Translations under genes and position numbers: made by a program | Shown here: one piece after another, positions 15,334 to 23,453 of the stretch | Numbering within the stretch: position 1 is the first letter of the stretch | Layout of the letters: each line of letters opens with the position of its first letter | Notes under the pieces: generated by a model | Told to the model about the DNA's origin: nothing | Database searches by the model: none | The model's input: the letters and a program-made list of their open reading frames with translations, nothing else | Assembly (NCBI GenBank): GCA_016938535.1 | Contig: JAFGUL010000133.1 | Span: 1-24,081 of the forward strand | From: Candidatus Delongbacteria bacterium | GTDB lineage: Bacteria; Delongbacteria; UBA4055 | Reading direction: 5' to 3' | DNA: 24,081 bases

Positions 15334-16836
15334 ATGAACTGGAAAGCAATTCTGAAAATACAGGGTATTTTACTCTTGATATTGTCAGCGTCAATGATCT
15401 TTCCGCTGCTATTCTCTTTTTATTACGGTTCTGATGACAAGACATCGTTATTATTAAGCATTCTCGCAACTTTCACGGCAGGAGCAGTGTTTACCGGAGC
15501 CTTCCATTCCGATATACCGCTAAGACCGCGCGAAGGCTTTGTGATCGTTTCTCTGGGATGGATTTTCGCTGCTATGTTCGGTGCTCTCCCCTTCTTTTTT
15601 TACGGAATAGAAGGCGGAAGTTATGTTGACTGTGTTTTCGAGACAATGTCAGGATTTACAACAACAGGTTCTTCTATCCTGACTGATATTGAAATACTCC
15701 CGAAAGGAATTCTTATATGGAGAAGTCTTACGCACTGGCTTGGAGGAATGGGTATTATCGTTCTCGCCGTCGCAATACTTCCGGTACTCGGTCTCAGCTC
15801 CGCACAACTGTTCAAGGCTGAAGTTTCAGGACCCACAAAAGATAAGATCAGCCCTAAGATCAAAGATACGGCTAAGATACTCTGGTATATTTATTTTGGA
15901 ATGACATTTGTTCTCACCGCTCTGCTGATGTTTGGCGGAATGGATTTCTTCAACGCGCTCTGTCACACTTTCGGGACACTGGGGACAGGCGGATTCTCAA
16001 CTCTCAACCGTTCAGTGGCAGGTTTCGAAAGCACATATATCGAAGTTGTGATAATGATATTTATGTATCTGTCTGGAATTAATTTCTTTCTCCATTTCAG
16101 CCTGATCAAAGGAAAATTTTCTGATTTTCTAAAAAACCGTGAATGGAGATTCTATACACTGCTGATAATTCTGACCGGTATAGTGATTACTTTAATGAAT
16201 TACAGACAATCTCTGCATATAGGAAATCCGGCATCGGCTGACGCGGATCTTTTGATGTATAAAGATGATATCGGCATGTGTATAAGGCATTCGTTCTTTC
16301 AGACAATATCGCTTGCCACGGCTACAGGTTTCGCCACTGCAAATTTCGATGTCTGGTCGGATTTCGCAAAATTACTTCTTATCGTACTGATGTTTATCGG
16401 CGGATGCGCAGGGTCAACATCTGGCGGGATCAAACAGATAAGGGTTATGATAGTCCTAAAATTTATAGGCAACGAAATAAAGAAACTTATCTACCCGAGA
16501 GGATATTTTTCTGTAAGAATAGGCGATAAAACTTATGATAACAATGTGCTCAAAAATGTAATAGCGTTTTTCATACTGTATCTTCTGGCTTTCACAGCCG
16601 TGACTCTGCTTTTGACTTCTCAGGGATATGATATTGTAACATCCTTCTCTGCCTCCGTTGCAACTATTTCGGGAGTCGGACCCGGTTTGGCACGCGTAGG
16701 CGCAATAGAGAATTTCGCCTTTTTCAACGATTTCTCAAAGATCATCCTGATATTCAATATGCTTTTGGGAAGACTTGAGCTTTATTCTGTTCTCATTCTG
16801 ATCTATTCTCTATTTAATCCGAAACGTCTGCACTGA
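15334..16836 (+). CDS. trkH: TrkH, potassium channel subunit
   Basis: TrkH is the membrane pore of the Trk system. The 500-residue protein has about ten membrane helices and the four P-loop selectivity filters of the superfamily: SGFTTTGSS (about 105-113), TFGTLGTGGFST (about 212-223), LATATGFATA (about 327-336) and SGVGPGL (about 446-452). The glycine of each filter is present. An arginine-rich intracellular segment around GGIKQIRVMI matches the gating loop region. GGAG about 10 bases ahead of the ATG lies in the end of trkA, so the pair is co-translated. No terminator is seen after the stop; the next gene has its own promoter 15 bases downstream. Confidence 0.95.
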   Translation: MNWKAILKIQGILLLILSASMIFPLLFSFYYGSDDKTSLLLSILATFTAGAVFTGAFHSDIPLRPREGFVIVSLGWIFAAMFGALPFFFYGIEGGSYVDCVFETMSGFTTTGSSILTDIEILPKGILIWRSLTHWLGGMGIIVLAVAILPVLGLSSAQLFKAEVSGPTKDKISPKIKDTAKILWYIYFGMTFVLTALLMFGGMDFFNALCHTFGTLGTGGFSTLNRSVAGFESTYIEVVIMIFMYLSGINFFLHFSLIKGKFSDFLKNREWRFYTLLIILTGIVITLMNYRQSLHIGNPASADADLLMYKDDIGMCIRHSFFQTISLATATGFATANFDVWSDFAKLLLIVLMFIGGCAGSTSGGIKQIRVMIVLKFIGNEIKKLIYPRGYFSVRIGDKTYDNNVLKNVIAFFILYLLAFTAVTLLLTSQGYDIVTSFSASVATISGVGPGLARVGAIENFAFFNDFSKIILIFNMLLGRLELYSVLILIYSLFNPKRLH

Positions 16837-16850
16837 TTCAAATATATCTG

Positions 16851-16879
16851 TTGAAAAGTCTGATAAAAGAACTTATCTT
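16851..16879 (+). promoter_or_regulatory. Sigma-70-type promoter of the acyltransferase gene
   Basis: TTGAAA (16851-16856), a 17-base spacer and TATCTT (16874-16879) predict transcription from about 16886, giving a leader of about 20 bases before the ATG at 16907. Confidence 0.6.
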
Positions 16880-16893
16880 ACTCTTAAGAGTAA
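16878..16893. promoter_or_regulatory. 16-bp perfect palindrome over the transcription start (operator candidate)
   Basis: TTACTCTTAAGAGTAA is a perfect palindrome of 16 bases. It overlaps the last two bases of the predicted -10 and the predicted transcription start, the usual place for a repressor site. In RNA it could form only a tight hairpin without a T tract, so termination is unlikely. Confidence 0.45.
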
Positions 16894-16906
16894 AAAACGG
16901 TTAAAG

Positions 16907-17881
16907 ATGGTAAGTGAATTGAGTAAAAACAGAGAAATATACCGCGAGTTCTGTAAAACGAAACAGAACCTTCCCGTTTTTCTATATGACTGGTGGCTTG
17001 ACGCAGTCTGCGGAGACGATAACTGGGATGTTGCTTTAGTAAAACCCGACAGCGAGATCCTTGCTTTCATGCCGTATTTTATAAAAAAAATTATTTTTTT
17101 CGATATATCTATTATGCCTCAGCTTACACAGTTTCTCGGACCCTGGATCAATTATCCGAACGATCTGAAAGAAACTAACAGAGCGGAATTCGAGAAAAAA
17201 ATGATGAGTGAGCTTATTGAACAGCTTCCCGATTCGGATAATTTCGAACAGAATTTTCATTACTCTGTAACGAACTGGCTGCCCTTTTACTGGAAAGGCT
17301 ATGAGCAGACTACTAGATACACTTATGTTATCGAAGATATCAGTTATCCTGAAAGAATATTTGAGAATTTTACACCTGCTAAAAGAAAAAACATAAGAAA
17401 AGCTGAAGAGATCGTTGAAATTAAATTCGACCTCTCAGCAGAAGAGTTCTACAGACATCATAGAGACAGCCTGAAGAAGCAGGGAACCACGATCTCATAT
17501 TCTGAAGAGACTTTCATGAGAATTCATGATGCTGCAAAGGCAAATAAATCAGGAAAAACGATCTATGCTGTTGATAAAAACGGAATTATTCACTCCGCAC
17601 TTTTTGTTCTTTGGTCAAAATATAGTGCATACGATCTTATAAGTTCGATAGATCCCGATCATAAAAATTCCGATTCTGCTTCTCTGCTGGCGTGGGAAAT
17701 GATAAAATATCTTTCAAACAAGACATACAGATTCGATTTTGAAGGCAGTATGATAGAGTCGGTCGAAAGATCTTTCAGACAGTTCGGAACAGTTCAGAAA
17801 GCTTATTTTAACATTAAAAAGAACCGGTCTTTAGGTTACCATATTTTCCGTTCAGCTAGAGAAAAGTTCAGAAAGAACTAA
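16907..17881 (+). CDS. FemAB / GNAT-like acyltransferase (BioF2-like)
   Basis: The 324-residue protein resembles the double-GNAT family that includes FemAB-like and BioF2-like enzymes, which transfer acyl or aminoacyl groups in cell-envelope or polysaccharide synthesis. Evidence is the opening YDWWLDAV, the segment MPQLTQFLGPW, the basic motif PAKRKNIRKAEE near residues 155-168, and the ending with DFEGSMIESVERSFRQFGTVQKAY, a pattern shared by this group. The second GNAT domain is about 170-310. The acceptor cannot be told. The gene has its own promoter and a palindromic operator candidate. The ribosome binding site is poor; TTG at 16919 is a possible later start. No membrane segment is seen. 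Confidence 0.72.
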   Translation: MVSELSKNREIYREFCKTKQNLPVFLYDWWLDAVCGDDNWDVALVKPDSEILAFMPYFIKKIIFFDISIMPQLTQFLGPWINYPNDLKETNRAEFEKKMMSELIEQLPDSDNFEQNFHYSVTNWLPFYWKGYEQTTRYTYVIEDISYPERIFENFTPAKRKNIRKAEEIVEIKFDLSAEEFYRHHRDSLKKQGTTISYSEETFMRIHDAAKANKSGKTIYAVDKNGIIHSALFVLWSKYSAYDLISSIDPDHKNSDSASLLAWEMIKYLSNKTYRFDFEGSMIESVERSFRQFGTVQKAYFNIKKNRSLGYHIFRSAREKFRKN

Positions 17882-17905
17882 ATCCTTTCAAACAAAATTT
17901 TATAC

Positions 17906-17934
17906 TTGATTTACTTTTATATTTGCCTTAAATT
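17906..17934 (+). promoter_or_regulatory. Probable promoter of the CsgG/porin pair
   Basis: TTGATT (17906-17911), a 17-base spacer and TAAATT (17929-17934) lie in an AT-rich gap of 82 bases before the next gene. The region also holds TATATTTG, so an alternative start is possible. Confidence 0.5.
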
Positions 17935-17963
17935 ATTATAAATACACAAGCGGGGGCTTAATA

Positions 17964-19472
17964 ATGTTTTCAAGGAACTTAATTTTCATTCTATTTTTAC
18001 TTATTTTAACTTCTGTGAACTTCGGGGCCGATGATAAATTCTATAATTATTACGAAAAAGGTCTTGAGTATATGAAAGCAGGCGATTTCGACCGTGCGAT
18101 AGTTGAACTGAAAAGCGCTTACTCGCTCCAGTTCGAAGATACAAAAAGAAAGAGAACTTACGGAACAAAATTTATTGAGTATTTCCCGCACAGAGAAACA
18201 GGGATATGCCACTATTATCTCGAAGAATATGATAATGCCAGACAGGAACTTGAGCTTTCAATGTCATATAAGGAATCCGGCAGAGCAGAAGAATATCTGT
18301 CTAAAATTGAATCTGGTATTACCGGAGATTCGGACAAAAATGAGCGTGAACTTGCTAACCTGGAAGAAAAGAAAAGACTGCTGGCTCTTGAACAGGAAAA
18401 GCTCGCTAAAGAGGAAGAAAGGAAAGAAAAGGAAAGAAAAGAAAGAGAAGCACTGGCTCAGCAGAAAGAACAGGAGCAGAGAGAAAAAGAAAGACTGGAA
18501 AAAGAAGCTCTTGCAAAACAGGAGGAAGAACGGAAGCTTCAGGCTATACAGGAAGAGGAGCAGGCAAGAGCAGAAAGAGAAAAAGAAGCGCTGGCAGAAC
18601 AGAAACTCAGAGAGGAAATGCAGAGAAAAAGGCTTGAAGAGGAGTTAAAGAAGCAGGCTGAGGAAGAAAGACAGGCCCTTGCCATGAAAAAAGAACGCGA
18701 AGCTATTCAGAAAGAAATTGAAGAACTTGAGAGAAAGAAACAGCAGTTGAATCTCGAAAAGGCCAGAGTTCCTCTCGCAACACCCCCGATAAAGATCACG
18801 ACCGTCGGCTCTCCCCTTGCAGTAGCTATAATGCCCTGTATAAAAGCAGCCGAGGAAGATTCACATATTCCCAATATGATAATGGAAAAACTCATAACCA
18901 ACCTTGTAAAGAAGCGACGTTTTAAGGTGATAGAGAGGGAATTCCTTGATAAGATCATCGCGGAGCAGAGTCTCGGAATGACGGGAATTGTAGATGAACA
19001 GTCAGCCATAAATGCCGGTAAAGTTATCGGTGCTGAAGCTATAATAATGGGTAAATATAATGAGATCGAAGGGCATTATCACATTTCAACAAGGCTGATC
19101 GATGTCGAAACTTCAGAAACCATAACCGCCAGCGAGATAACTTCAAGGGTGGACGAAATAGACAGAGCTATGGAGAAACTGTCTGTTATGATAGTAAATG
19201 ATATGCCTTTGTTTGAAGGAACAGTCATTAAGATCGATGAAGATCAGGTCTATCTTGATATCGGAACAGATCTCGGAGTAAGAAAAGGGAATAAATTCAC
19301 ACTTTACAGAAAAGGCGAAGAGATAAAACACCCCGTCAGCGGAGAGGTAATGGGTTACAATGTCACACCTTTGGGAGAGGCCGTAGCAATGAATATTCAG
19401 GAAAGAATGTCTATCGCAAAAATAGTTAAAAAAGGATCGCTTAAGATCGGAGATAAAGCTGTTATAAAATAA
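17964..19472 (+). CDS. Secreted TPR / coiled-coil / CsgG-domain protein
   Basis: This 502-residue protein has four parts. There is a signal peptide (1-21, no lipobox Cys). Two or three TPR-like helices follow (about 25-115; EYMKAGDFDRAIVELKSAY and a second unit around HRETGICHYYLEEYDNARQE). Next comes a very charged Glu/Lys/Arg coiled coil (about 125-270), then a CsgG-like domain (about 283-415) with AVAIMPC, the VIEREFLDKIIAEQ helix, GAEAIIMGKY and TRLIDVETSETI. The last 85 residues form a beta-rich tail like the FlgT C-terminus (GTVIKIDEDQVYLDIG). CsgG-fold proteins act in the periplasm or outer membrane, in curli export or as activators such as LpoB. Lack of the CsgG acylation site argues against a curli channel. 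GGGGG ahead of the ATG supports the start. The FadL-like porin follows after 15 bases. Confidence 0.8.
   Translation: MFSRNLIFILFLLILTSVNFGADDKFYNYYEKGLEYMKAGDFDRAIVELKSAYSLQFEDTKRKRTYGTKFIEYFPHRETGICHYYLEEYDNARQELELSMSYKESGRAEEYLSKIESGITGDSDKNERELANLEEKKRLLALEQEKLAKEEERKEKERKEREALAQQKEQEQREKERLEKEALAKQEEERKLQAIQEEEQARAEREKEALAEQKLREEMQRKRLEEELKKQAEEERQALAMKKEREAIQKEIEELERKKQQLNLEKARVPLATPPIKITTVGSPLAVAIMPCIKAAEEDSHIPNMIMEKLITNLVKKRRFKVIEREFLDKIIAEQSLGMTGIVDEQSAINAGKVIGAEAIIMGKYNEIEGHYHISTRLIDVETSETITASEITSRVDEIDRAMEKLSVMIVNDMPLFEGTVIKIDEDQVYLDIGTDLGVRKGNKFTLYRKGEEIKHPVSGEVMGYNVTPLGEAVAMNIQERMSIAKIVKKGSLKIGDKAVIK
18361..18760 (+). repeat. Purine-rich low-complexity stretch encoding a charged coiled coil
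   Basis: About 400 bases are strongly A/G-biased on the plus strand and made of irregular GAA, AAA, GAG, CAG and AGA codons. They encode repeated units such as REKEALAEQ and KEREALAQQ. The bias leaves other frames open by chance and could promote replication slippage. Confidence 0.7.
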
Positions 19473-19487
19473 AAGAGGGAGGGAAAT

Positions 19488-20819
19488 ATGTGGAGAAAAT
19501 TATGTGTCATGGCTTTTACCGCAGTATTTTTGCAGGTTCTTACAGCCGCTCTTGACTGGAACATTACAGGATCAGGCGCAAGAGCTGCCGGAATGGGAAA
19601 CGCATTTATAGGTCTCGCTGATGATGCAACAGCCATAAACTGGAACCCGGGGGGACTGACTGTACTTGAGCACTTTGAGGCTTCGGTCGTCGGTGCAGGT
19701 ATCATGGATAAGGAGACTTTTAAATTCGCCGACAGCGACGGCTTTACATTTCAGGACGATATATCATACAGTCACGGGAATTTAAGTTTTCTGAGCATGG
19801 CATATCCGATGGTCATTGGAGATAAGAAACTTGTTCTGGCCGGAGCTTTTCAGAAACAGCTGGATTTCTTTACTGAAGACGCCTGGGATAACGGCAGAGA
19901 ATATTTTGAATATTCTTCGACAGGCGGAGTTTATACCGCAAATATCGGTGCAGGATATCAGGTTCTACCTTATCTGTCAGTCGGCGCTACGGCAAACATG
20001 TGGCTCGGTAAATCTGAATCTGACGAGGTGATCGGAACTGATTTCGACGAAGAGACATTCTATATGGAGAACAGCAATTTCAGCGGATTCAACCTTGTTT
20101 TGGGAGCACTTTTTGACATGAGCGCTATAAAAGATAATGTTCCTTTGAAGATCGGAGCAGTTGTCAAAACACCTTTCGATCTAAAATTCGATTATTACGA
20201 AGAATGGTCATACGATGATTTCAATGATGATTTCTACGATGCCAGTTACGAATATAATTCTGAGAACACTGTTGAAATGCCTTTTATGTTCGGAGTCGGG
20301 GCTTCATACAGATTCGGAGATTTTCTTACTCTCAGCGTAGATTTTGAAAAAAGGAATTATTCTGAATCCAAAGTTAAGTGGAAAGATGAATATGATGATT
20401 CAGGGGAAAATAATCTGAGCGAAAATGACGACGATGTTACACAATTCAGAATGGGTATGGAATATCTTCTGGTTACAGACAATCTAATAGTACCTCTCAG
20501 ACTCGGTCTGTATAATTATCCCACCTTATGGAATAATTATGATAACGAATATGAGTACAACGGTTCGACAGGAGAGTATGAAAAAGTTCTTGTGACTTAT
20601 GAGCAGCTTGTAGGATACGGTTTCTCATTGGGAACAGGCATGATCTTTGAGTCATTCGCGTTTGACATAAGCTACAATTTCACGACATACAACAACGAGA
20701 TAAATGATATGTACTACGGAGGCATGTATGACGGATATGTAACCGAAAGCTCATGGGAGAACAGTAAAAGTGCCGTAAATTTCTCCGCGATCCTCTATCT
20801 GGATTCATTCTCGAAATAG
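19488..20819 (+). CDS. FadL/OmpP1/TodX-family outer-membrane porin
   Basis: The 443-residue protein has a signal peptide (1-20, ending LTAA) and the signature of the FadL/OmpP1 and PorV-like group just after it: GSGARAAGMGNAFIGLADDA, then TAINWNPGGL. The remaining sequence is a series of amphipathic strands with acidic loops, fitting a 14-strand beta-barrel. FadL members move hydrophobic compounds such as long-chain fatty acids or aromatics across the outer membrane; PorV members act in type IX secretion. Which applies is open. AGAGGGAGGGA just before the ATG is a very strong ribosome binding site, so high expression is likely. It follows the CsgG-domain gene by 15 bases and ends at a bidirectional terminator. 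Confidence 0.85.
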   Translation: MWRKLCVMAFTAVFLQVLTAALDWNITGSGARAAGMGNAFIGLADDATAINWNPGGLTVLEHFEASVVGAGIMDKETFKFADSDGFTFQDDISYSHGNLSFLSMAYPMVIGDKKLVLAGAFQKQLDFFTEDAWDNGREYFEYSSTGGVYTANIGAGYQVLPYLSVGATANMWLGKSESDEVIGTDFDEETFYMENSNFSGFNLVLGALFDMSAIKDNVPLKIGAVVKTPFDLKFDYYEEWSYDDFNDDFYDASYEYNSENTVEMPFMFGVGASYRFGDFLTLSVDFEKRNYSESKVKWKDEYDDSGENNLSENDDDVTQFRMGMEYLLVTDNLIVPLRLGLYNYPTLWNNYDNEYEYNGSTGEYEKVLVTYEQLVGYGFSLGTGMIFESFAFDISYNFTTYNNEINDMYYGGMYDGYVTESSWENSKSAVNFSAILYLDSFSK

Positions 20820-20836
20820 ATTGATATTCTTATTTT

Positions 20837-20864
20837 AAAAACCGCCTGATCAGGCGGTTTTTTT
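20837..20864. terminator. Bidirectional rho-independent terminator between convergent genes
   Basis: The perfect palindrome CCGCCTGATCAGGCGG (20842-20857) is flanked by AAAAA (20837-20841) and TTTTTTT (20858-20864). Each strand gives a GC-rich 6-bp stem with a GATC loop followed by a T run, so it ends both the porin transcript (plus) and the yedF transcript (minus, stop at 20866). Confidence 0.92.
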
Positions 20865-20865
20865 A

Positions 20866-21201
20866 TTAGTTAGGCCTGATAATTTTATCAGCCGTAAACA
20901 TCAATTTAACAGCATCTTTCATAGTGCCTGTTCCGCCAATTTTGAGCTTTTCCCTGTTTCCATGAAAATCCAGACATGTACCGCAGGTAGCTATTCTTGC
21001 GCCATTTTTCTCAAATTCTTTTAATGTATCAATAACTTCACTGCCCTCTGTTGTAAGTTTTATTGCTGAGTTTACGCATCCTATGGTATCAATTTTTTCG
21101 CCACTCTCCAATAGAGTCTGAAGAAAGATCTTCATAAGTTTTTTTCCGAGTATCGGATCGCCCTGCCCCATTGTGTCGGAATTTAAATATAAAAATGTCA
21201 T
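20866..21201 (-). CDS. yedF: YedF-like DsrE-family protein (selenium/sulfur metabolism), without TusA domain
   Basis: The 111-residue protein matches the C-terminal DsrE-like half of the selenium-metabolism protein YedF: it opens FLYLNSDTMGQGDPILGKKL, continues with the IKLTTEGSEVIDTL helix, and has CGTCLD (cysteines near 73 and 76) followed by G-x-x-x-K-L-x-I-G. YedF usually also has an N-terminal TusA/SirA domain of about 75 residues, which is absent here and not found in the 23 bases upstream. Family members are linked by genome context to selenium handling or to sulfur transfer; the reaction is not established. It is the last gene of an operon with a double-cubane reductase and its activase. 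AGGA lies about 10 bases ahead of the ATG. Confidence 0.85.
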   Translation of the reverse strand: MTFLYLNSDTMGQGDPILGKKLMKIFLQTLLESGEKIDTIGCVNSAIKLTTEGSEVIDTLKEFEKNGARIATCGTCLDFHGNREKLKIGGTGTMKDAVKLMFTADKIIRPN

Positions 21202-21224
21202 GATTCTTTATCCTTTTTTTTTAT

Positions 21225-21971
21225 TTATGACCTATTTTCCAAAGCGCAGCCTATAGCACCAACAATTTGGGGATTATGGTAAGTCACTATTGTCTTACCG
21301 AGAAGCTTCTCCAGCAACGGCTTCATAGCTGAATTTTTAGCTACTCCCCCTACAAAAGCTAACTCACCATTGATCCCTACTTTGTTCAAAAGAGATACCG
21401 ATCTTTTTGCAATTGAATTATGTATACCTCTTGCAATTTTCTTACGCTCATATCCTTTTGCAGCCATTGAAACCACTTCTGATTCAGCGAATACGGTGCA
21501 CATACTGCTGATATTTACTATTTCATCAGTCATCAGAGCTTTTTCTCCGAATTCACCAAGATCGTACCTGAGAGCTGTAGCCATTATTTCAAGAAATCTT
21601 CCCGTTCCTGCAGCGCACTTATCGTTCATCTCAAAATTAAGTATCCGCCCGTTATGATCAAGAGAAATGGCTTTTGTATCCTGCCCACCGATATCCAGAA
21701 TAGTTCTGCATTCCGGAAAAAGGTAGTTAATTCCAAGAGCGAAAGCTTTGATCTCGCTCATAACTTCCGCCTGCGGAAAATGCTCGGCAAATAAATGTCT
21801 GCCGTATCCTGTTGATGTGATTTTATCATAATGCAAACCTTCAAGCATTTTTTTGCACTGCGTTATAGAATTAAAACTATTTTCCTGAACATCGCTGTAA
21901 ATTATCTTCCTGTCTTGTATAAGAACTATCTTTATTGTGCGCGATCCGAGGTCAATGCCTGCTGTAATCAT
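21225..21971 (-). CDS. yjiL: BadF/BadG/BcrA/BcrD-type ATPase, activase of the reductase (YjiL/HgdC-like)
   Basis: This 248-residue protein belongs to the activases that couple ATP hydrolysis to a low-potential electron transfer into 2-hydroxyacyl-CoA dehydratase-type enzymes. All parts are visible: the ASKHA phosphate loops GIDLGSRTIK (5-14) and DIGGQDTK (93-100), Cys119 in NDKCAAGTGRFLE and Cys158 in SSMCTVFAESEV. These two cysteines, one pair from each subunit, hold the bridging [4Fe-4S] cluster of the dimer. The adenosine motif FVGGVAKN follows. Length matches HgdC and YjiL (about 255-260). It starts 11 bases after its partner gene. Such proteins are extremely oxygen-sensitive, pointing to anaerobic life. 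The electron donor is not encoded nearby. Confidence 0.92.
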   Translation of the reverse strand: MITAGIDLGSRTIKIVLIQDRKIIYSDVQENSFNSITQCKKMLEGLHYDKITSTGYGRHLFAEHFPQAEVMSEIKAFALGINYLFPECRTILDIGGQDTKAISLDHNGRILNFEMNDKCAAGTGRFLEIMATALRYDLGEFGEKALMTDEIVNISSMCTVFAESEVVSMAAKGYERKKIARGIHNSIAKRSVSLLNKVGINGELAFVGGVAKNSAMKPLLEKLLGKTIVTYHNPQIVGAIGCALENRS

Positions 21972-21982
21972 ATTTACCGTAC

Positions 21983-23260
21983 CTACTTTTTTATTCTTTC
22001 AATGAAAGCTTCGATTCTTGTTTTTAGCTGACCGGCATCTTCCTGACTGTAATCGGTCTCCAAAGTTAAAACAGGGATCCCGATTTTTTCGAGCTCTTTT
22101 CCGTAGTGGATTGACTCCGATTGATAAGGCTGGCAGAACTGCAGATTGTACTGTAGAACTCCGTCAGCATTATATTTTTTTACCATTTCTTTAACATGAT
22201 CGAGCCTTTTTTCATTCGGAGTAAAGATTGCGCAATCTATCTGGAAATACCTTTCCACTATTAGGTCGATCAACTCTTCAACTGAATCAGCATTGTCTGC
22301 AGTTAAATTCTGAGTTCCTCTTTCACCTGTACACATTTCTTCACCGACGATCGTCGCTCCGGAAGTTTCAATAATATGCGGGATCTTCCAGTTAGGAATA
22401 GCCATCGGACAACCGCTTATAAGTATTCTTGGAGTATCAGCAGGGAAAACTCCTACTTTGTTTTTTATTCTTTCTTCAAGTTCATCACAGATCGCGTTGA
22501 CTGAGTCCGTGAATCTTTCAGGATTATCATAGAAATACACCTGATTAGCCAATAATACATCAAGACCTGAGATAGGAACCGGATTTGCGGCTCTTAAAGT
22601 CGCTAGCCTTAAAATAGCTTTTCTTTTGTTATTTACCGTTTCGATACCCTTTTTAAGATTTTCAACAGTAAGTTTTATACCTGATATCTCTTCAAGTTTC
22701 GCTGCGAAACGGAGATATTCCGCTTTAAGAAGCTGTTTTCCCGATTCGGATTTCATCTGCGGTATATCCATTACATACAGATTGCCTACTATATCTTTGT
22801 AAGATTCATATGCTTTCTTTTTACCGTCGCATGTATTTTCTCCGACAATAAGATCGGTTGATTCAATATAAGGACACACTTTCGCCAGTTTGAAACCGAA
22901 AGCTGATTTTATCAGTGCACAGGTATTTCTTGGAAGATACTGTTCGGCTGCTTCAAAACCAAGCTCTGCTCCGGCGCATAAACCTACACAAATATTATTT
23001 GTTGCAAGAACAAGTTCTTCAGGTACAAAGACACAGAATGTTCCGATAATTTTCCTGCCTTCTTTTTTAGCATCCATCAGCTCTTTTATTCTCAATCCGT
23101 GGATCTCACTCATCACGAAATCAAAATAACTCATTCCCTCCGGTCTGTTTTTCTGCGACATAAATACATCACCGTAAGCTTTACCAACTATATCCAGAAC
23201 CGCATCATGAGTATCAAGATCAAGGCCCAGACTTTTCCACATTTCTCTGTAATCAGACAT
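21983..23260 (-). CDS. yjiM: Double-cubane cluster protein of the 2-hydroxyacyl-CoA dehydratase family (YjiM-like)
   Basis: From the ATG at 23260 the product has 425 residues. That start has GGAG 6 bases ahead; the ATG at 23272 would place GGAG inside the gene. It belongs to the HgdB-related proteins that carry a double-cubane [8Fe-9S] cluster and do ATP-driven reductions together with an activase. Signs are GTFCVFVPEELVLA, the ICVGLCAGAE pair, LPRNTCALIKSAFGFK, CPYIESTDLIVGENTCDGKK and the ending LETDYSQEDAGQLKTRIEAF. There are eleven cysteines (76, 91, 95, 114, 129, 144, 258, 284, 310, 343, 376), six of them in the N-terminal half. Dehydratases proper need two different subunits, whereas here only one is present, as in double-cubane proteins. 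The physiological substrate is unknown. Confidence 0.88.
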   Translation of the reverse strand: MSDYREMWKSLGLDLDTHDAVLDIVGKAYGDVFMSQKNRPEGMSYFDFVMSEIHGLRIKELMDAKKEGRKIIGTFCVFVPEELVLATNNICVGLCAGAELGFEAAEQYLPRNTCALIKSAFGFKLAKVCPYIESTDLIVGENTCDGKKKAYESYKDIVGNLYVMDIPQMKSESGKQLLKAEYLRFAAKLEEISGIKLTVENLKKGIETVNNKRKAILRLATLRAANPVPISGLDVLLANQVYFYDNPERFTDSVNAICDELEERIKNKVGVFPADTPRILISGCPMAIPNWKIPHIIETSGATIVGEEMCTGERGTQNLTADNADSVEELIDLIVERYFQIDCAIFTPNEKRLDHVKEMVKKYNADGVLQYNLQFCQPYQSESIHYGKELEKIGIPVLTLETDYSQEDAGQLKTRIEAFIERIKK

Positions 23261-23447
23261 ATAAAACTCCATAAATTTAAATTTTTCATTTTTTAAGATC
23301 GTGTTTTCGTATATGTAGTTTGAGTTGAAATTACAATGGGGATGAAAATCTTTTACACGAAAAGCACCAGTTTAGGATTTAAAGCTTCCTCAGCCGAAGC
23401 CTGCTTTGAATATAATTACCTGTATTTGGCACCCAGTGTTTATCATA
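23261..23447 (-). promoter_or_regulatory. Long 5' leader of the reductase operon, unrecognised structure
   Basis: The predicted transcription start near 23447 leaves about 187 untranslated bases before the ATG at 23260, far longer than other leaders in this window. Between 23407 and 23381 (minus strand) lie alternative hairpins: AAAGC with GCTTT as outer arms, or GCTTC with GAAGC around a 7-base loop. An imperfect direct repeat (CACTGGGTGC and AAACTGGTGC) flanks them. No known riboswitch class was recognised. Confidence 0.35.
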
Positions 23448-23453
23448 TACCTA

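Noticed and set aside
18175..18648. A 157-codon open frame inside the CsgG-domain gene
   Set aside because: It lies in the purine-rich coiled-coil region, where the bias removes stop codons in other frames; its Lys/Arg-rich product is an artefact.
17964..19472. Curli secretion channel CsgG
   Set aside because: There is no lipobox cysteine, the protein is almost twice the length of CsgG, and no curli subunit or CsgE/CsgF gene is near.
20866..23272. Classic amino-acid fermentation dehydratase operon (HgdABC type)
   Set aside because: Only one large subunit is present, and no CoA-transferase or dehydrogenase lies beside it; the cysteine pattern fits the single-subunit double-cubane group better.
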